Source: Engraulis encrasicolus
Lineage: Eukaryota; Chordata; Actinopteri; Clupeiformes; Engraulidae
Assembly: GCF_034702125.1 (NCBI RefSeq)
Contig: NC_085872.1
Coordinates: 32,039,376 to 32,103,375 of the forward strand
Direction of reading: 5' to 3'
Length of the DNA: 64,000 nucleotides
Below are positions 21,949 to 36,836 of this stretch, piece after piece. Below the pieces are notes generated by a model. It saw only the letters and a list, made by a program, of their open reading frames with translations, was not told the DNA's origin and did no database searches. Positions within the stretch are counted from its first letter, which is position 1. Each line of letters starts with the position of its first letter. A program made the position numbers and the translations under genes.

Positions 21949-22592
21949 AATTTAGATAATTATCAAATATGAGGTAATGTGCTGACAGAAGTGGCAGTAG
22001 ATGCATTTCACGCAGCGCTCATACATTTCCCATTACACACAGCTCTCTGTCTAACACACAAAAATCCCATTATATTGTGTTAGGCAGCAACAAGCAGTGT
22101 GTGCTGATTTGCACAAATGTATAGGCCTACCTGTACAGGGTATATGTGTGTATAGTTTTGCTGATTTCACAGGAAGTTGTGAAACTTGAGTGTGAAAGAA
22201 ATTAGAATTGTGTGATATCAAAAGCAGTTGTGCGCAAGGAGGTTAAAAATGTAACACCTGGCAACTGTGAGAAATTCAGTAGTACAGCCTGAACTTTATA
22301 GTATTGGCAACGTGCATTGATGACATTACAGGCTAAGAAAATTCCAATAGGCCTACCTTATTGCATGAACATTAGTTTCATTTAAATTTTAAGAATGGCC
22401 TTCACAATTTACAGTTCCCAGAGGAGGGAGGAGACACCAGTGGAACGTAGGAGGCAGGGATATCCACTGTGCATGTGTGGGTTTTATGGTCCTGGAGTAC
22501 CGTATTAATTAAACTCCAAGATGGGAGCACAGGTTAATACTGTATAAATGCATTTCATTATAACCAGAATAATGTTAAGTGTGTGTATGGGT
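21949..22592. other. Non-coding unique sequence
   Basis: Nothing recognised. Confidence 0.4.
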
Positions 22593-22603
22593 GTATGGGT
22601 GTG

Positions 22604-22634
<31 letters not shown>

Positions 22635-22771
22635 TGCGTGCATGCACTGTGCATGTGTGGGCGGGTGGTTGGGGTACGGTGTGTTGCATCTGTGTGTGTT
22701 TTCGTGTGTGCATGTGAACGTATATGTGTGTGTGTGTGTGTGTGTGATGTGCGTGTGCCCTGCGTGCGTGC

Positions 22772-22829
<58 letters not shown>

Positions 22830-22832
22830 GTA
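22593..22832 (+). repeat. Interrupted (TG)n/(CGTG)n microsatellite
   Basis: TG and CGTG tracts with unique interruptions. Confidence 0.93.
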
Positions 22833-23708
22833 GGTGCATGTGCATAGGTATGGCGGTGTGTGTTTCTGTGAGTGTATGGGTGTCTGAGCATTATGTGTCC
22901 CAGTAGATGAAAAGAGCCCTGTATATGGGGCAGATAGAATTCTAGTAATGTGCCGTTTGTGGCTTCCACAAGAAAGACTTTACTGCTCTGCAGTGCAACA
23001 GAAAGGTCATAAAGAGCAGCACCCACAACAAAACAAAACAAAACAGTCACAAAACACAGCAGTCATAACTCCTTGTGTGTCCATTGTTGCTGTAGCGACC
23101 AGCTACTCATGGAGCCTCGAAATGTCACAGGACATTAATCCTCAATCATTCTCCATCTCATTCCTTGTTCCACTTCTGTTTTGATGACACTGACAAAGGC
23201 CGTTGATTGTCTTGCTATCGTGGCATGAAAATTCAGTCCGACTCATGGCAGCAAACTAATGTTTTTATGTGCTTTGTTGTGGATCTGAATCTGCAACATT
23301 CTGTGTGTAATGTGTGGGTGGATTACACGTGACGTAGCCAATAGTAACACACATGAGTGCTGCATGGGTTCAAAAGTGTGAATCAGATAGAGTAGAATTC
23401 CTGAAATGATTTGCGTATGAAAGATCTTAGCTCCTCTGCATCAGTCAAAAGAGGTGAAAGACCATGAAAGTGATGATGCATACATTATACACAGAAGGAG
23501 GTCAAGATTGACCATTGTGTGTTGATCCAACCTGTTAAGATACACAGTAACCACAAGCTGTAATCTCAAGCCAGCAGTAATGTAAATGGAACATACAGAC
23601 AAAGATAAACCTATTTAGAAGCAGATCTTACAAGATTTACCAATGTCCTGTGTCATATGGTACTGGGGAGATTATATTACCAGTGGTGATGAGTGAAGTG
23701 TGACTCTC
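22833..23708. other. Non-coding unique sequence
   Basis: Contains a short (caaaa)n stretch near 23029. Otherwise nothing recognised. Confidence 0.4.
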
Positions 23709-24145
23709 ATTGTGCGTTCCTGTGGTCTCGTAATTATCATAAATACCAGTTGCCGACATTCGAAGCACACATGAACGCCACCGCTTCTGGTATTTACCAC
23801 TGGTCAACTCATAGAAAATTTTGATAAACGAGTTTACGAGATGATGACGTACAAAACAGCTGGCTCTATTCTTACCATGGTAACCGCTAAGTTGAGACAG
23901 TCATGGTAAATACAGTGTCAGAAAATATTCAGCATTTTTACTGAATATTCCTAATTCATTTGCTTGCTGTAGCTGATGAACAACAGTCTATAATCGTTTG
24001 AGTAAAAAACTGGCCCGAGTCTCACTCTAGTTCGCCATCTTTAATTTGTAAACAACATCAAAACTGCACATGAATGCAACGCACTTGTAAATACCACTTC
24101 GCAACTAGATAATACCTACTTCGGAAGACCACATGAATGCACCAT
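23709..24145. mobile_element. Probable MITE
   Basis: Near-inverted ends attgtgcgttcctgtggtct / agaccacatgaatgcaccatt enclose non-coding sequence with inner complementary 'aaataccac' blocks. Target duplication not resolved. Confidence 0.6.
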
Positions 24146-25228
24146 TAACTGAAGTGCACGCCAGAGACAGTGGAAATTGTATTGAGCATCTTGGATGTTT
24201 ACCCCGAGGGCTACTTTTTGTGTTCTCCAGATTGCATTGCCTTATTTTACACCTTATGTGTTGCAGGGCTACAATACACATCATTATGAGTTAAAAAAAA
24301 AATGTCATTGCAGTAGGAATTGGTCAGGGTCGTGTTTCTGTGTGACTGAAGAAATACCCACCAAATGACCCACTGAAGTCCGGGGCAGAAGCGACCAGAG
24401 CGAATTTCAATGATTAAAGTCAAGCTAATATTGTGGTGATGAGCTATGAAGCGTTTCGGTGAAAACCAATTGGAATGTTTATATCTCAGAATATCCCAGG
24501 CTGTCAAGACAGAGCTGTCAATATGATGTCCAGAACGAATAAAGCGAATTCATGGCGAAACTTCTTTAGCAACCTCAGCTACCTGTGTCGCGTGAGTCAC
24601 ATCTGGTCTACACGCATAAGAGTATCAAAAACTCTAATGTCTTTATGACAGTAGAGTTGATTGGTAGAAAGTCAAGACCTGGACCTCTTATAAATGTGTT
24701 GTTACCAACATTGCAATGACCAAGTCATAATGTATTACTTAAGTGTCTGTGTAATGTCGTAAGGGTGTAGTACCACAGTAGTGAAGTATCTTCAAAGACT
24801 GTTACAATGTCCTATGGGTAGAAGGGTGCAATTTGTAAGGGGGGATGCGGGGCATTGTCCCCCCTTCTGGTCTTGATATCGCCACTTTTTATACATGATT
24901 TCATCACAGTTCAATGTAATTCCATTGATATTGCTTAAAATCTGAAACATATCCCCCCTTCTGATTTTCCAACAAATCGAACCCTGTAGAACGATATGCA
25001 TTGTGAATCTACAGCACATCACAGTCCTAATCACACCGCACTGTCTGGCCCTCCATTTTTGAAGGACAGAGGAGATGCCAGCGACAGGCAGCCACGCACT
25101 GCAACACTGAAGGACTTTAAATACCACAGACCACCGCCACCACAGTGCACTGTCTGCACATGACCCCAGTTTGCTGCATTTGAGCCACCACCCCAGGCCA
25201 GCACCCAATCTGCTCCTACACCACTAAC
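24146..25228. other. Non-coding unique sequence
   Basis: Open frames without motifs. Nothing recognised. Confidence 0.4.
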
Positions 25229-25511
25229 CATGGCCGGATTAACACACAGGCTAGATATGGCTGCAGCCTAGGGCCCCCCAACTGCCAGGGGCCCCCTGAT
25301 TGGCCAAAAGTGAAAAATTGCAGAATTATGACAAGATGCGATTTTGAAAAGCTCATCTGTCGTGTTATGTACAGTTGGTAGGCAGGTTATCTTTAATTCC
25401 TAGCTCGTAATTATGACATTGTCTATGTAAATTTGTCTGGTAATTTGCCCTCTGGAGGGGCCCACAGCAACCTGTAGCCTAGGGGCACCAGGCCACCTTA
25501 ATCCGGCCCTG
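25229..25511. mobile_element. hAT-like MITE
   Basis: Ends catggccggattaa / ttaatccggccctg (one mutated base at the left). The flanks ccactaac (25221) and ccgccaac (25512) are an 8-bp duplication with two differences. Non-coding. Confidence 0.8.
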
Positions 25512-26127
25512 CCGCCAACCCCCAACTGCCAACAACAACTCCTGCTGAAAAAGTTCAAAAGGGGCCCAGGCCATGATGAGGGTGAACCTGGACGTCCTCA
25601 AATGCTAGATGAGCAGAAAGCAAACACAAGCGCGGCGGAGACCAAGAGGTCAGTGAGGGGCTAGGCCAGACAAACAAACACAGCCCCACGTCTGCGCCTG
25701 TTGGCCTCCAGGGCTTTGTTCATCCATGGGAGGGGCATGGCCATCAGCGTCCATTAATACTTTGAAAAGAAAAAGATAGATGATAGGCCTGTGCATAAAG
25801 TTCCTCCTACACCTCTGTGGCCAGCATATGCACTTAATCAGAAACAATTTCCTCAGATGTAAACGCCATTTTTTTCTACAATTTAATGTTCATGTGGAAA
25901 ATCATGATGCATGACTGATTTACTTACATACATAAACACTCTGTAGCCTTTCCAACATCACTCTGATGAGATAATTACCCCTTTCACTGTCTGATTGATC
26001 TCTCCTCCAGAGCTGACCTCGGGAAACTACACTCTGTGTAAACACAACTTGGTCATTTTGGTTCATTTGTCTTTTTCAGTGGGCATGAAGGCTATTATTG
26101 ACTCGTGCAAAGTAGTCAGAACGTATA
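25512..26127. other. Non-coding unique sequence
   Basis: Nothing recognised. Confidence 0.4.
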
Positions 26128-26129
26128 TA

Positions 26130-27673
26130 CAGTCCCAGGAAAAAGTTTGTACACCCTTTGAAATTTCTTACATTTCAGTCAAAATTTATCATAAAACGTG
26201 GTCTGACCTTCCCGGAAATCTCAATAAGGAACAATCAGAGTCTGCTTTAACTAATTCCACACAAACATTTACATGTTATCATATTTTTATTGGCCATAAG
26301 GCTATAACATTCACAGGACAGCAAGGCATAAGTAAGTACACCCCTGCATTCAATAGGTTTTAACCCTCAGTTAGTTGCAATATCCTCAACCAGCAAGGTT
26401 TCTGGGATGTCTGGAGTGCATAGCTTTATTGACTTCATGCCATATAATCTCAATTGTTTTTAGTCAGGGCTTTGACTGGACTATTCCAGAATGTGTATTT
26501 CATTGTTATGAAGCCATTCTAATGTCAATTTGCTTCTAAAGTATGGGTTGTTGTCACATTTCAGCACCCATCCTCTTATGTGCTTCAACTGTGTGACAGA
26601 CTTCCTCACGTTTTTTTCTGTAAAATATCACAATAAACTTGAGTTCATTGCTCCACTGATAATAGCAAACTTTCAAAGGCCTGAGGCAGCAAGGTAGCCG
26701 CATATAATGATGCTCCCACCACCATACTTACAAGTGGAGATGTAACCAAGAATAACTAAAAATGGGTTTCATTTTGCCAATCTAAAATTAATGGGGTTTC
26801 TGTCCAAAAAAATATTGCTGCACCTTTGAGGTTTGCGAAAAAGCTTTTATATGCTTCATAAAATTACTGCTAAATATTCTGCAGACCAACGTTGAAACCA
26901 AAGTTGAATTTTTCAGGGGAACACATAGTATCATGTTTGGAGGAGAACTGGAGAACCACACCTTCACCAAAACATCATCTCCACCTTTGAGTATGGTGGC
27001 GGGAGCATCATTATATGCGGCTACCTTGGTGCCTCAGGCCCTTGTCAGTTTGCTATTATCAGTGGAACAATGAACTCAGAAGTTTATTGAGATATTTTAC
27101 AGAAAACATGTGAGGTAGTCTGTCACACAGTTGAGGCACACAAGAGGATGGGTGCTGAAATGGGACAACAACCCATACTTTAGAGGCAATTGACTTTTGA
27201 ATTGCTTCATAACAATGAAATACACATTCTGGAATAGCCCAGTCAAAGCTCTGACAAAAAACATTTGAGATGATATCGCATGAAGTCAAGAAAGCTATTC
27301 ACTCCAGATATCCCAGAAACCTTGCTGAAGAAGGGCAGTTTTCTAAAGAAGAGGAGTCAAGATACATCCAGATTGTTTTGTTAATCTGATCTGCAACTAC
27401 AGGAAACATCTGGTTGAGGTTATTGCGACAAACTTAGGGTTAAAACCTATTGAATGCAAGGGTGTACTTACTTATGCCTTTCTGTCCTGTGAATGTTTAC
27501 ATCTTATGGCCAATGAAAATATGTAAACTTGTAAATGTTTGGGTTGAATTAGTTAAAGCAGACTCTGGTTGTTCCTTCTTGTGATTTCCAGGAAGATCAG
27601 ACCATGCTTTATGACCAATTTTGACAGAAATGTAAGAAATTTCAAAGGGTGTACAAACTTTTTCCTGGGACTG
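26130..27673. mobile_element. Palindromic Tc1/mariner-like element
   Basis: TA flanks (26128-26129 and 27674-27675) and ends cagtcccaggaaaaa / tttttcctgggactg. Complementarity does not stop at the terminal repeats: the left arm (26130 to about 26732) is an inverted copy of the right arm (about 26990-27673), including part of the transposase-derived sequence. The spacer of about 260 bp is present only once. Heavily mutated and non-autonomous. Confidence 0.85.
26810..27300 (+). pseudogene. Decayed Tc1-like transposase fragment
   Basis: On the plus strand, broken frames resemble the central part of a Tc1 transposase: Y-S-A-D-Q-R-W-N, then V-W-R-R-T-G-E-P, then G-G-G-S-I-I and G-T-M-N-S-E around 26990-27090, and further on a remnant of the region before the last catalytic acidic residue. 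Several stops interrupt it. The antisense of the same region recurs in the left arm. Confidence 0.75.
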
Positions 27674-27675
27674 TA

Positions 27676-28663
27676 CATTGCATCAAGCCATTAACACATG
27701 ATGATTGTAATACAACATATTTTATACACATTTGAGATTGGTCTGACTTTAATGATTTTTTTTAGTGTAGGGCATATTGTCTGTTATAGAAATGTCATTC
27801 TTTGTCCTCTGATATCAGTTCAATTATTCCTTGTGCTTCATATATTCATTTTCATTCTAAATCTAGACATGAACAATTAGCAAAAACATATGCAACACAG
27901 CACATCTTCCCTCCCAACTAATGCCGTTTATAATGTAAGAATAGCTTTGTAGATTTATTTTAAATGAATGATCTTCCAAGGATATAGCACGTCCATTTGT
28001 TCATCAGGAGACACACAGGCAAAAACAGTGCCAAAGGCATATTAACTCTCTCTCCCTCACGGCTTTGAACACAGTTAGCCCACCTACTCATCCTCCGTAG
28101 TTACATAGTACAACTTTCCAATGTTACTCACACATCTTACACCTCTAGCTGAATTTTAAGCCAACATGCGAAGAGTCACAAATGTTGTGCCATGTGTTGA
28201 CCCATCATCAGACTGTTTCATGTGTCACACACCCATTCCACGCTGTTTCATGACACCATCTGATTCTGATCACGATGAATAGGTTATTGTGCGGTATGTC
28301 GATAGAAATATGAAATGGAGGTTGTAAATACCAGTAGCCTATTTCTTCTTTATTTTTGCTTTTCATTTCTTCTCAATTTCACCCCTCTTTCCCTCTTCCT
28401 CTCTCTCCCCCACTCTCCTCTCAGTCCCCTTTCTATCCACCTCTCAGTTTGTGCTTTCTTTCTGTTCTCTAGCTATCCCCGGGTTCTTTTCATTTTGCAG
28501 ATTTGTCTACTGTCTTCATATACCCTACTTCCCAGAGATATTGTAGCTGTTGCAGACATACGTCTATACCCCAGGGCACAATCTCGCTGCTGAGCTGAAG
28601 AGAACCTATTGTACCTATTGTATTTGTTGGCAAGGGCAGTAGAGTCCACCTGCAGCAGGCACT
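27676..28663. other. Non-coding unique sequence
   Basis: Pyrimidine-rich at 28360-28480. No gene recognised. Confidence 0.4.
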
Positions 28664-28912
28664 TTCGCACGCACATGCACGAACACACGCCTGCCCGCAC
28701 GCACGCACGCCCGCCTGCCCGCACGCCTGCCCGCACGCCTGCCCGCACGAACACACGCCTGCCCGCACGCCTGCCCGCACGCACGCACGCACGCACGCAC
28801 GGACGCATGCACGCACGCACGCACGCACGCCCGCACGCCTGCCCGCACGCACGCACGCCCGCCCGCCTGCCCGCACACGGATGCACGGGCGTATGCACAC
28901 ACACACACACAT
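28664..28912 (+). repeat. CpG-rich minisatellite of CACG/CCTG units
   Basis: Built of cgcacg and cctgcc units that combine into a recurring 'cgcctgcccgcacg' motif, ending in (CA)n. Strongly purine-poor on the plus strand and very rich in CpG compared with its surroundings. Confidence 0.93.
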
Positions 28913-28980
28913 GAGTAAAACTATATCTACTGTTGAATCTTCATTTTGATCTGAGCTGCAGGCTAGCGGTGGTAGACTGA

Positions 28981-29024
28981 TTGCCTCTGCTGCCCCTGTA
29001 GTGTGGGCAATGCAGCAGAGGCAA
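28981..29024 (+). other. Short perfect hairpin
   Basis: ttgcctctgctgc pairs exactly with gcagcagaggcaa around an 18-nt loop that itself has a ccc/ggg pair. No wider homology seen. Confidence 0.5.
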
Positions 29025-29150
29025 CTGGTTAAGTGAACATGTACAGTTTCTGCAGCTCGACAAAAATAGCAAGAACCTGCACAACGACACATCAGCAGAG
29101 ATGATGGATGCTCTCATTTCCTGTCTTTTTCAAAAAGCCAACCCTGGCCA

Positions 29151-31185
<2,035 letters not shown>

Positions 31186-31434
31186 ACATGAACACATGCG
31201 CGTAAACACACACACACGCACGCACGCAGGCACACACACACACGCACGCATGCACACACACACACACCACAGGTGTTGAATATGTGTTTGTGTGTATAAT
31301 TAAAACTGGGACCAACAGAGTGTGATGAGGCAAACATGTGCCATGCCATCACATTGGTAACAAGCCATGCGCATGTGTGTATGTGAGTATATATGTGTAT
31401 GTGATATGTGTATGTGTGTATGTGAGTATGTATA

Positions 31435-31521
<87 letters not shown>

Positions 31522-31605
31522 GTGTGTGTGTATGTGTGCATGTGTGTATATGTGTATGTGTATGGGTGTGTGTATGTGTGTAGGCCTATGTATATGTGTG
31601 TGTAT
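31186..31605 (+). repeat. (CA)n tract and (TATGTG)n hexanucleotide array
   Basis: A CA/CACG-rich tract at 31186-31267, about 100 bp of unique sequence, then TATGTG-type units at 31372-31605, perfect at about 31441-31530. Confidence 0.93.
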
Positions 31606-32200
31606 TGTCCATTAAGATGCTGAGGGGAGAATTTTTACAAAATGTCGCACTCCGAATCACTTAAGTGAATAATGATAATCGTATGCAAATGAAACATATT
31701 GAGATGTTTACACTGCTTACACACTGGAAAACTATCGTGCCAGTTAATGGATTGCTTCCCCAGCTGACAGAATGATTGACAGAGAAGCAGATAAAGGAGG
31801 AAATGTTGCTATTGCTGTGCGGTTCCACACTATCATGTCTGCTGGGCTGAGAACAACATTATGAGTTAGGAGTGAAACAGAAACTCTGAAACTATTCTCC
31901 ATTGGGGTAGAATAGATTTATTTCGGATTGTTACCCATGGGTCAGGCTCTGTCTAAGGGTGAAATCTATTTCCCTGCAGCTTTGCACCCCGGAGGGTGGG
32001 GGGGGTATGCAGCTAATAGCATCTGACCAGCAGCCCAGACCAGCATCCATGGCTACGCTTGCCAAGAGGCTGTCAGCGCTGCGCGGCACTGCTGAGGCCC
32101 ATGCAGGCAGAAAGAAGAATGGATTATTAGAGAATGCAAGCAAATGTACCCCGCCTCACACATCTGTGTGCATGGGTGTGCATGCAAAAACATGCATGCA
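31606..32200. other. Non-coding unique sequence
   Basis: Nothing recognised. Confidence 0.4.
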
Positions 32201-32389
<189 letters not shown>

Positions 32390-32598
32390 TTACAGGCTTT
32401 CAGGCAGAGAACATAGCAGGAAATACAGTAATATGAACAATACAATAAAATACACAATGTACACAGCCAGGCAAAGAAATAATCAATAGGCCTAATCGTT
32501 AAAAGAAGCATCAAACTTTACAAGCAACTCCACATATTGCTGGACAAACCGATCTGACACTAATAGTTTGCATCACTACATTAAGTACTCAGGCTTAT

Positions 32599-32775
32599 GG
32601 CCCTGCCGGGACCCTACGGTAGGGCACTGGGTTACTGGCAACCCGGGTTCAGTTCCGGCCCGGGTCATTTGTTAATCCACTTGCCCTCTCTCCCCACTCA
32701 TTTCCTGTCTCTCATCCACTGTCCTATCAAATCAAATACAGGCAAAAAAGCCATAAAAAATATATTTTAAAAAAA
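32599..32775 (+). mobile_element. tRNA-derived SINE, family 2 (sense copy)
   Basis: tRNA-like head with B-box-like gggttcagttcc, then a body with ccactcatttcctgtctctc and a tail (gcaaaaaagcc, A-rich). The opposite-strand copy is at 37333-37530. Confidence 0.8.
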
Positions 32776-33124
32776 TAACTCCCCTTGATACTGGATGGAT
32801 TCGGCCAGTAAATCCAGCCTATCAGAATCGTAAGCCTCAGAGCGTTTGGAAAACAGTCAGGCAAGCCCTGGGTTTAACACTCCTACTTGCCAAAACAAGC
32901 CGAATCCCGTTCAAAAAAGCTTGTGCTAAGTCCATTTAGGAAAACAATTAGCCCAACAGTTACGTAACTGTGCAGCCAGAGAAGGGCCAATGACATTCCA
33001 ACAAAATAAAGGTACCTTTCTGTGCACTAACAATGGCAGTTTCTTCATGTAAGGTGGGTGGCAGCTGCTAAGTTATGTAAGCATTAAGGCGATTTGAGCT
33101 CTTCACACTCTCCTTATAGGAAAA

Positions 33125-33127
<3 letters not shown>
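32776..33127. other. Non-coding unique sequence
   Basis: Nothing recognised. Confidence 0.4.

Positions 33128-33217
<90 letters not shown>
33128..33217 (+). repeat. (TC)n microsatellite
   Basis: 90 bp, uninterrupted. Confidence 0.98.
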
Positions 33218-33219
<2 letters not shown>

Positions 33220-35205
33220 GTTTCACGTTCATGGTCCATTGGCTTTTAGGGGTAATACAGGTGATGTTTACCTGCACAGCTAGGGACTTTAAACAGCTTC
33301 CTATGGATCAGCTAAGAGAGGGGCCACAGAAATGTTTGGTAAGACAGACACCAGGCAGGAATGACATTTCACTTTAAACTGCTAACACATCTCACAAAAC
33401 GGAGGGGCAACGGTTAGACAGAAAATGAACAATAGCCCCTTGTGTTCTGTGCAGGATTACCTCTGACGCATTTTTTTTTATTCAGCTAGAACACGGAGAC
33501 AATGCGTGTTTCATGGACCTAAAATGCAATGACAAATTTTGGGAAGGCAAGCATGTGCAGACAAGCATGGGCTGAGTTCATCAATCTGAGTGGACTTCAA
33601 CAGAGACACCCGCCCGTGGGATCCTGTTGGGACAAATGAATGATGACCTACTCACTCTCCCCCTCTAACCCCCCCCCAACCCTGAAGACTTCCTGTCATG
33701 GGTGGGGCTTGTCTGTGATTGACGGGTGATGAATGAGTTTCTGGTTGGATTGTTTGCTGAGTCGGCTGATGTGTGGAGGGGTTAAAGAGCTGAAGGGGAA
33801 ACAGCAGCTTACCACAGGTGTGTGTTTGCTTCCATGTGTTTGCATATGTGTGACTGCATAGCGACTCTGGATCCGAAAATGTTGTATAGTATCTTCTTAA
33901 ACCTTGTGCACTGGTCTCTTTTCAGTTGATTCTGACATAACAATATCCTCATTCTACAATTGGAGAGGAGGCTGCCATTAGACAATCTTTTTAAACACCA
34001 ACACTAAATCTTTTATATTCGGATAATCTGGCACATTTTTCAGATCATCACCGATGTAATCGACCCTCAAATGGAGCAGACAATAGGAGGTCCTGGGGTT
34101 GGAGGAGGGGAGCATGTGTCCAGTGAAGGTTTAATGAGTCATGCCCTTTCATTTCCGGGTTGAAAAGATTTGTATTGTTGAATTTATTTTTGAATGTGGC
34201 AGCAATCTGTCAAAAATCAAAGCATTCTTTAATCCTTGCCATCTTCTCTTGCCCAAAGCCTGTGACGTCGGATGCCACCAACCATCTTTTGAGCGTGGAA
34301 AACAAGTTCTCGAGGATGTGTGCATGGCATGCCAGATTAGTGTAAACTGTTTAAGACCCCACTGCTCTTTTGAACCTTTCATCCCGACTGATAAAACCCT
34401 GCCGTAATCCTCCAAAGCAATAACTTATCCCTTCAAACAGAAAACTCACTCAGCTTTTGCCCTTCATTGTGATTGGCCTGGAATGCCGAATATGTCATCT
34501 TAAATCGTTTTCGTGAACACATGTGGGCACTCATCATCATGCAAAAGAAAAAGATTAAAATACACAAAGCATCACATTATACTGTACACATGAGCATAGA
34601 ATTCACACATTCAAGCCATTAAATCCTCAACTGAACTTCACCATTTTTGGCCCCAATAAAGAAATCACACCAAGTGTCAATCAGGATGTCTTTGGAGAGG
34701 AACCGAGACCACACTGTCCCTCCATGTAGCCCTTGTAACAATAGAGTGTGCCGAAGCTTGGCAGCAGAAATGGTCCACAGCCCGAGGGGAAAATTCATCT
34801 TTGACAAATGATTCTGAAATATTAGATCCCTGATGGTGACTTGGGCGTGACTTACAGCCCCGCGCTGTCATTTATCTGCTATCAATCGGTCCATCTATCA
34901 ATCACCCAGGCTTGGCCCTGCACCAAGTCCTGTTCAGTAGTGTGCTGTGCACCAGAGCCACTCAGCAGCCCACTGCCATTCATCACAATGTCTGACCTAA
35001 TGGGCTCCACACCCACATCCAATCGTCTCCATGACAAATCCATTCAAGTATTCAGTGTCAAACGATATGCAGACGGACAGTGCCAATTCAGATTTTTTCG
35101 CCCGTTCAAAAGGCTGATCTAGCTAAGGAGACAAAAGATGATATTTATTTATGATATTAGCCTATGTATACGGTATTAGTATGGTAGACCCCATCACTTT
35201 GTATC
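33218..35205. other. Non-coding unique sequence
   Basis: About 2 kb with no repeat family recognised. Open frames (34141-34407 and 34841-35122) lack motifs. Compositionally ordinary; conserved non-coding elements could be here but cannot be seen from one sequence. Confidence 0.35.
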
Positions 35206-35213
35206 GATTGAAG

Positions 35214-35618
35214 TATTTCTCAACAGGGGCTCTACAGCGCCCCTGGGGGGCGTTAGGGAGCCTTTGGGGGCCATTGAAAAGGACTCTGCTGAGAGGGGTG
35301 GTACTTAGGGCAGTCATGGGTAAGCGGTTAGGGCGTTAGACTTGTAGACCGAAGGTTGCCGGTTCGAATCCCTGAGCGTATTGTCCCATTGAGGGCTGCC
35401 CCCTTGCATGGGTGAGGCATAAATGCAATATCGTTGTGTGCAGTGTTCACTTGGAGTGCTGTGTCACAATGGCAATGGGAGTTGGAGTTTCCCAATGGGG
35501 CTTTCACTTAGTTGTAAACGGGGGACAACAGTGTGTTATTTTGTAATACTAAGGGGGGTGTAGGCAGGCTTATCATCAGGTCAAGGGCCTTTTGTTCAAA
35601 GAAGGTTGAGAATCACTG
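35214..35618. mobile_element. hAT-like MITE carrying a nested SINE
   Basis: Ends tatttctcaac / gttgagaatcactg resemble hAT termini, with the left end slightly eroded. The flanks gattgaag (35206) and gattaaag (35619) form an 8-bp duplication with one difference. About half of the length is the SINE at 35309-35504. Confidence 0.7.
35309..35504 (+). mobile_element. tRNA-derived SINE, family 1 copy 2 (nested)
   Basis: Head with A-box-like gggtaagcggttagggc and an intact B-box ggttcgaatcc. The body matches the family copy at 17594. The flanks share acttag (35303 and 35506). Confidence 0.88.
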
Positions 35619-35834
35619 GATTAAAGCCTCCAGATGCTCATAAAGATTTTGAGTCGTGCCATGTTTCATTTAATAAGTTTTAGTTTTGAAACACAGCTTT
35701 ATCTTACAAGGAAAAAAGGTGTTTGGGTTCACTCATGTGGGCTTAGCTTGTAAAACAGTTATGTCCTCAGAGTCAAGGCTTTTGTATACTTGTTTTTGTT
35801 TTCTTAAAAGCGGCAAACAAAAGGGCCTTAATTG

Positions 35835-36007
<173 letters not shown>

Positions 36008-36030
36008 AACATTGTTTCTTTACTCTGCTT

Positions 36031-36072
36031 AGAGGAGGATGAGGATGAGGAGGAGGAGGAGGAGGAGGAGGA
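36031..36072 (+). repeat. (GAG)n/(GAT) trinucleotide repeat
   Basis: gaggatgaggatgagg followed by pure (agg)n. It would encode an acidic run if translated, but no exon context is present. Confidence 0.9.
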
Positions 36073-36636
36073 GTACTGCAGTGTGATTCAGAACAACTTA
36101 ATTAGGGGTCATCCAGAGATCCCCTCTACCTCTGGCTGCATTAGCAGGCCACTGTCTCCCGGAACGGAAGACCAAGTACATGACTTGAAAGCGTGTTCAC
36201 CGGCAGATGGATAACCAATGTGACACAACTCGTGTTTTAAGGGTGGAAATTGCCCAGAATGTGGACATCTCAGTCCATTTCAAAGTCAGACTTCATCAGC
36301 TGGACACTTCCTCCGCCTTTATGGTAGCTGTTCAGTGGCATTCATTAGGCAATGAAAGCACATATTTTTCAAGTTCTGTGGCACAGTCACAGCCAGTGCT
36401 ATGATTAATGTGAGTCAGGGGAGCTAGTAACTGACTGAGACCAACCTAACTCAATAATTGGAACCCTCTTCTCAACCTTCCCATGAAAATCAATGGGTAG
36501 CCTTTGATCTGGCCACACTCCTCTGCAATACCCATTCATTCCACTGCCGTTTTTATTTGCCTGCCATATAACAGAGCTCAGGGGACCACGCCGGCCACAG
36601 GTAATGTTGAAATGTTTTGCTTGCTCTCTTGTTCTC
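36073..36636. other. Non-coding unique sequence
   Basis: Nothing recognised. Confidence 0.4.
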
Positions 36637-36639
36637 TAG

Positions 36640-36833
36640 TGCCTCTTCTCCACTGCTGGTTTTCTGGTATAGAGGCCGACAGCTTGAGACAGTGTGACTC
36701 GGCTGCCACTTTTTGCTTCACAATGGAGTTGTGTCGTGCCTATTTGAAAAGCAAAAAGTGGCGTCCGAGTCGCGCTGTGTCGAGCTGTAGGTCTTCCAGA
36801 AAACCGGCAGTGGAAAAGAGCCTTAGTTGTGCT
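36640..36833. mobile_element. Harbinger-like MITE, family B copy 1
   Basis: The ends tgcctcttctccactg / cagtggaaaagagcct are inverted, with TAG on both sides (36637 and 36834). Three-bp TWA/TNA duplications are typical of PIF/Harbinger. The body has gcaaaaagtggcgtccgagt, shared with 38883-39062. Confidence 0.8.
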
Positions 36834-36836
36834 GTA

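Noticed and set aside
36031..36072. Acidic repeat as a coding exon
   Set aside because: A pure trinucleotide repeat beside a long CA tract with no splice sites or flanking coding sequence.
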